Of a DNA stretch of 64,000 bases, positions 60,320 to 64,000 are shown in pieces. This DNA is from JBDHTQ01 sp039808765 (GTDB lineage Bacteria > Pseudomonadota > Alphaproteobacteria > UBA2400): assembly GCA_039808765.1 (NCBI GenBank), contig JBDHTQ010000003.1, forward strand, positions 1 to 64,000, given 5' to 3'. The first letter of the stretch is position 1, and every line of letters starts with the position of its first letter. Below the pieces are notes generated by a model that saw only the letters and a list, made by a program, of their open reading frames with translations, did no database searches and had not been told where the DNA came from. The translations under genes were made by a program, and so were the position numbers.

Positions 60320-62104
60320 TTAGTTGTTTTTATCGTCTGGAGGCTCGGCTAAACTGGCTTCGCGCAGTACGGTTATTTGGCTTTGGATGGCTTTTTCATC
60401 GACCTTAAAGTCGCGCAGCACTTGCGCTGAAAGCTGCAGGGCTAATTCAAGATTTTCGGGGACAACCTCAATGCTGCCAAATTTACGCAAATACCGCGCA
60501 TGACTACGATCTTTTGCACGCACATAAATTGACAGCAATGGCCAGCGCGGGTGGGTTGCCATAATAATTTCTTCTGTCAGTCGCGTCGTGGTTACGGTGA
60601 CGACCAGTGCTTGTGCATGCTCAACGTGCAAGGCCTCCAGCAAGGCACTTTGACGCGCATCGCCATACCAAACGGGAAGATTTTTTTGGCGCGCCCGTGT
60701 GACAGTTTGGATGTCTGTATCCAAAGCAATCCATGGAATTTGTGATGCCTCCATCATCTCTGCCATCACGCGCCCCACGCGCCCAAAACCAGCAATGATG
60801 ATGTGCCCAGTGCGCTCTAATTGCGTGGGCGGGGGTGCAAGGGCATGAAATTGTGAGCTGATCGTTGTGCTCATTTGGGATGATGCAGGTACATCGTCCA
60901 GTTTTCTGGCTGTCCATCGTGCGCCAAAGGCCAGGAATGGTGTGATCAGCATGGAAAGAACTGTTAAAATGATCATGAACTGGCCATTTGCCACTGTGAT
61001 CAATCCTGTCGTCATGGCGACGCCGATAATGATAAATGCAAATTCACCTGATTGACTGAGGAGAAATCCTGCTTCGATCGAAAAACCTGCTTTAAAGCCG
61101 TAAAATCGGCACAGCGCAGCATGAATGCTACCCTTTATTGCGATCATGCCTAGAAGTGAAAGCATGAGCCAGTCAAAATTTCCGATAACCATCCGGATAT
61201 CCAGTCCCATGCCGATACTCATAAAAAAAATTCCAAGCAAAAGCCCCTTAAACGGCGAAAGATAGGTTTGAATTTGAGCGCTAAATTCTGTTTCTGCCAA
61301 AAGCAAGCCAGCCAAAAATGCTCCCAGCGCCATGGAAAGGCCAGAAATTCCTGTTAATGCCGCCGTACCCAAGGCAACCATCAATACAACAGCGAAAAAC
61401 GCTTCTGAGCCCATTGAAAAACTGGCAAGCCGGAACAGTGGGCGCAAAACCTTACGACCAAAAACAAAAATAAACCCCACTGCAATTAATGCTTTAAATG
61501 CAGCTAAAACAATCAGGTAAAAGAGATTCGCATTACTTTCTGTGAGTGCACCTGCCAGCACCAACACCGGTACCACAGCCAAATCCTGAAAGAGTAAGAC
61601 GGCAAAACTAACCCGACCCAAGGGTGATCCAACGTCGTGTCGATCAGACAAAAGCTGCATTACCACGGCTGTAGACGAGAGAGCGAGAGCACAGCCCAGA
61701 ATTACAGCGCTGGCAAGCGTGTTGCCAAAAAAGAAAGCGCATAATCCAATAATGGCAGACGTAATCAAAAATTGCAATGAACCCAAGCCAAGCACATAAC
61801 TGCGTAATGCCCATAAGCGGCTGGGTGAAAGATCTAATCCGATCATGAACATTAAAAAGATGATTCCCAGTTCAGCTAATTCTTTTACCTGTTTCTGGCT
61901 TGGAAAAAACACAGAAAAGTTAGACAACCCCGCTTGATGTGCCAAAAGGACCAGCCCAAACGGTCCCACAACAAAACCACTCAGCAAATATGTAATGACA
62001 GGACTTAGTTTTATGCGTTGGCACAAGGGCACAACAATGCCCGCCACAACCAGCAACAGCATGCTGGAGGCAAAAAAAGGCACATGGTCTTCGATTGTGG
62101 CCAT
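60320..62104 (-). CDS. Kef/YbaL-type monovalent cation:proton antiporter
   Basis: The roughly 594-residue protein has a 12-helix Na+/H+ exchanger domain: VITYLLSGFVVGPFGLVLLA, MFMIGLDLSPSRLWALRS and ALGAFLAGLLLAETEFSAQI. A cytoplasmic TrkA-N nucleotide-binding domain starts at HIIIAGFGRVGRVMAEMMEA and includes YGDARQSALLEALHVEHAQA. These proteins export potassium in exchange for protons, often under thiol stress. ATG 62104 has GGAG 11 bases upstream; ATG 62134 lacks an RBS. Confidence 0.9.
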   Translation of the reverse strand: MATIEDHVPFFASSMLLLVVAGIVVPLCQRIKLSPVITYLLSGFVVGPFGLVLLAHQAGLSNFSVFFPSQKQVKELAELGIIFLMFMIGLDLSPSRLWALRSYVLGLGSLQFLITSAIIGLCAFFFGNTLASAVILGCALALSSTAVVMQLLSDRHDVGSPLGRVSFAVLLFQDLAVVPVLVLAGALTESNANLFYLIVLAAFKALIAVGFIFVFGRKVLRPLFRLASFSMGSEAFFAVVLMVALGTAALTGISGLSMALGAFLAGLLLAETEFSAQIQTYLSPFKGLLLGIFFMSIGMGLDIRMVIGNFDWLMLSLLGMIAIKGSIHAALCRFYGFKAGFSIEAGFLLSQSGEFAFIIIGVAMTTGLITVANGQFMIILTVLSMLITPFLAFGARWTARKLDDVPASSQMSTTISSQFHALAPPPTQLERTGHIIIAGFGRVGRVMAEMMEASQIPWIALDTDIQTVTRARQKNLPVWYGDARQSALLEALHVEHAQALVVTVTTTRLTEEIIMATHPRWPLLSIYVRAKDRSHARYLRKFGSIEVVPENLELALQLSAQVLRDFKVDEKAIQSQITVLREASLAEPPDDKNN

Positions 62105-62230
62105 CGGGCAGCAATCTCCACTAGCGGACATCAAAGCAAGTCTATGATGTCACGATTAATGGAGTTTTAATTGCTGTGCTGTTCGCAAAGAAAGAGTAGC
62201 ACTTGTCTGGGTGAATTCCCAATTTCTGTG

Positions 62231-63022
62231 CTAAATCTGTTCCAATAGCGCAACACGCGATTCATTGACAGTGGGTTTAGCGGACATGGTTGCAGACATC
62301 TGATGCATCCAGATTTCAATTGCGGCCAAAGCCCGTGAACCAGATTTGCGTGTTTCCTCAAGTTTTACAGCGTTTTCTCTGCTGGGATCGCGCTCAAAGC
62401 TGAGAATGGCATTGATGATTTCCGCAGAACAATCAAACACACGTTTTGCTAAAGGTGACTTGTTGAGTTCTGCAAAGGTTTCATCAGCTTGTTTTTCAAC
62501 CGACGGGGCCGCTTCTTGAGCGGGCAAGGTGATTGTCGTTGTCTTGGTAAAATGGCGTTTCCCATCATCGGTTACCGGCATTTGTGATAAGTTTGCTGCA
62601 CGGCTTTCGATCTCGCGGCGGGGTTTTGCCAGAATTTCTGCTGTGGGGACTTCGCGCGAATATGGAATATTTTTCTGGCGAGCTTGCCGCAAAACATAGT
62701 GTACGGCGCTTGGCTCAACACCGAAGCGATCACCTATCTCTTTTAGTGTTTCGCGCTTGTGATCATAGAGGTAAAGGGTATACCCCCAAGCCCCGCGCGG
62801 GATACGACCACGGGGGCGCTTGCTGTCATCAAGATATGAAACGTCATCCGTTGGAGTTGGTAAATGATGGGCCAGCCTGCTTTGAGTGTCCTCCGATACA
62901 TTTGCATCGATAAGAACCGCAATTTTCTCATCGTGTGGAAGGAAGGGGGCACGTGCAGCCGCAGCTTCGTCGTGAATAGGATCAAAATTTTGGATATGCG
63001 TGAAGGCATAAGAGTTTATCAT
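62231..63022 (-). CDS. Uncharacterised helix-turn-helix protein
   Basis: The 263-residue protein has one clear feature, a helix-turn-helix of about residues 92-112: LKEIGDRFGVEPSAVHYVLR, followed by QARQKNIPYSRE. Just before it lies a basic RPRGRIPRGAWGYTLYLY stretch. The rest is mostly helical and charged, with a Thr/Lys patch (TKTTTITLPAQE). It may bind DNA. It diverges from hfq. No family name is offered. Confidence 0.6.
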   Translation of the reverse strand: MINSYAFTHIQNFDPIHDEAAAARAPFLPHDEKIAVLIDANVSEDTQSRLAHHLPTPTDDVSYLDDSKRPRGRIPRGAWGYTLYLYDHKRETLKEIGDRFGVEPSAVHYVLRQARQKNIPYSREVPTAEILAKPRREIESRAANLSQMPVTDDGKRHFTKTTTITLPAQEAAPSVEKQADETFAELNKSPLAKRVFDCSAEIINAILSFERDPSRENAVKLEETRKSGSRALAAIEIWMHQMSATMSAKPTVNESRVALLEQI

Positions 63023-63372
63023 GGAGCTTACCCTGTAAAAATTTGTTGTATGACAACCGTAAGCCCCGCGTTGGGCCTTATTGACCTTATTCTTCGTGAG
63101 CTACTTTTCTAATCTCTACCCAAACGAAATAAAAGTCCATACAATTTTACGTATTTTTTTCTTAATTTTGACTCAATTTTTTTATAATTCAAATTTTTGA
63201 AAGAGTTAGCTGCTAAAAACAGGATACATTTGGCGACCGAGGGACGATTGAGCTATGTCAATAAAGAAATGAGTGTCAACAAAGTTAAGTTAACAAAGTT
63301 TTTATTTTCCTCGGCCACCTAACTGTGTATTCTGAAAGAATAAACAAGTGACGATCAACAAAAGGATAGCCG
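63023..63372. other. Intergenic region upstream of hfq
   Basis: The 350-base gap between divergent genes is AT-rich. I see TATTCT at 63328-63333 as a possible -10 for hfq without a good -35, a repeated AACAAAGTT at about 63280-63302, and AAAGGAT as the hfq ribosome-binding site. TTGACT near 63167 has no correctly spaced -10. Nothing else is supported. Confidence 0.4.
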
Positions 63373-63630
63373 ATGGGAGACAAAAATCAAAATCTTCAAG
63401 ATGTATTTTTAAATCATGTGCGTAAGATTAAAATGCCCGTCACGGTTTTCCTCGTGAATGGTGTAAAGCTGCAGGGGATTATCACTTGGTTTGATAATTT
63501 TTCAATGCTTTTGCGTCGGGATTCTCATGTCCAGCTTGTTTACAAGCATGCCATATCCACGGTGATGCCGGGTGGGCCTATCAGCTTGTTTGATGAGAAA
63601 CCAGAAGAGGATGATGGCACAGCAGTTTAG
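63373..63630 (+). CDS. hfq: RNA chaperone Hfq
   Basis: The 85-residue Sm-like protein forms a hexamer that helps small RNAs pair with messages. Sm1 reads NLQDVFLNHVRKIKMPVTVF LVNGVKLQGIITWFDNFSML and Sm2 is LVYKHAISTVMP, with the characteristic YKHAIS motif. The C-terminal tail is short, as usual in alphaproteobacteria. hflX follows 2 bases after the stop, the standard pairing. Confidence 0.97.
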   Translation: MGDKNQNLQDVFLNHVRKIKMPVTVFLVNGVKLQGIITWFDNFSMLLRRDSHVQLVYKHAISTVMPGGPISLFDEKPEEDDGTAV

Positions 63631-63632
63631 GG

Positions 63633-64000
63633 ATGTCTGATCCGTTGTTCTTAAAAAAAGAACGTACCCGCGCGGCAGTGTTGCACGTGTGGTCGTCTTA
63701 TCCGATAAAAAATGCGCCTATGCGCACGCCGGAATCTTCGCTGGAAGAAGCTGTGTCGCTAGCAGGGGCGATAGCCCTCGACATTGTTTACCAAGAAGCG
63801 CTTAAATTAAGTCACCCATCTCCTGCAACGTTGATGGGAGGGGGGACAGTTGATCGTCTAAAAGTCCAATGGGAGGCTTCTTCAATCGGATTGGTGGTTG
63901 TTGATCATGCGCTGACTCCTGTGCAACAGCGTAATCTTGAAAAAGCATGGCAGTGCAAGGTTATTGATCGCACAGGATTGATTCTGGAAATTTTCGGAGA
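63633..64000 (+). CDS. hflX: GTPase HflX, N-terminal part (cut by the window end)
   Basis: The first 122 codons encode the start of HflX, a ribosome-associated GTPase that splits stalled ribosomes. Recognised parts are SSLEEAVSLAGAIALDIVYQ, the GGGTVDRL loop (family form G.GK), VDHALTPVQQRNLEKAWQCK and VIDRTGLILEIFG. The G domain lies beyond the window. ATG 63633 almost touches the hfq stop. Confidence 0.93.
   Translation, partial: MSDPLFLKKERTRAAVLHVWSSYPIKNAPMRTPESSLEEAVSLAGAIALDIVYQEALKLSHPSPATLMGGGTVDRLKVQWEASSIGLVVVDHALTPVQQRNLEKAWQCKVIDRTGLILEIFG

Overview
The window looks like the chromosome of a flagellated alphaproteobacterium of moderate GC. This rests on several marker genes: a CckA-type hybrid kinase and an RcdA-type protein (CtrA cell-cycle circuit), an ATP12-family F1-ATPase chaperone, a Tim44-domain protein, an alphaproteobacterial SspB, the ihfB-lapA pair, hfq-hflX, and a flagellin promoter of the sigma-54 type. 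The genus cannot be named from the sequence alone. No phage, plasmid, transposase gene or CRISPR array was seen.

Layout. 1-4.3 kb: the end of tuf, a methyltransferase-like protein of unknown role, a triple tandem repeat array, and a fusion of phosphopantetheine adenylyltransferase, dephospho-CoA kinase and an HD-type hydrolase. 4.3-13 kb: a motility block with a lytic transglycosylase, lapA, ihfB, two long flagellins, flaG, fliD and fliS. 13-24 kb: a protein with two GGDEF-like domains, a 57-residue small protein, cckA, a photolyase, and two large unrecognised one-membrane-segment proteins. 24-27.5 kb: a tightly packed reverse-strand operon crcB-rluC/D-HAD-ATP12-kdsA. 27.7-31.2 kb: small and large unknown proteins, then rsfS-rlmH. 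31.2-44.6 kb: housekeeping genes (Tim44, fxsA-tsaD, tRNA-Thr, cmk, sspB, a PH-domain protein, an enoyl-CoA hydratase, an AmiC-type amidase, an Lrp regulator, a lipoprotein, ubiE, a PmtA-like methyltransferase, mutM, a TerB-like protein, sdhB). 44.8-51.6 kb: a large S8 protease with a barrel-like C-terminus, an ABC exporter/DUF3299 operon, and an amino-acid permease. 51.7-64 kb: tRNA-Arg, tRNA-Glu, a THUMP-type methyltransferase, recJ, an aminotransferase, phaC with a long N-terminal extension, an RNHCP zinc protein, rcdA, a Kef-type antiporter, an HTH protein, hfq and the start of hflX.

The most striking non-coding signal is a family of about 100-bp repeats, with eight units at six places. 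Each unit can fold into three hairpins and has imperfect inverted ends (TAGAGC...GCTCTA) that look like a TA target duplication. In four of the five single copies the terminal TAG is the stop codon of the adjacent gene. Removing the element and one TA restores a TAA stop each time. This suggests a TA-targeting miniature transposable element tolerated at stop codons because it rebuilds the stop.

Other points of note are the CoaD-CoaE-HD fusion, the GGDEF/degenerate-GGDEF protein, a short motif ([VI]D[LT]SxL) near the C-termini of three otherwise unrelated lineage-specific proteins, and a flagellin promoter combining sigma-54 and IHF sites next to ihfB.
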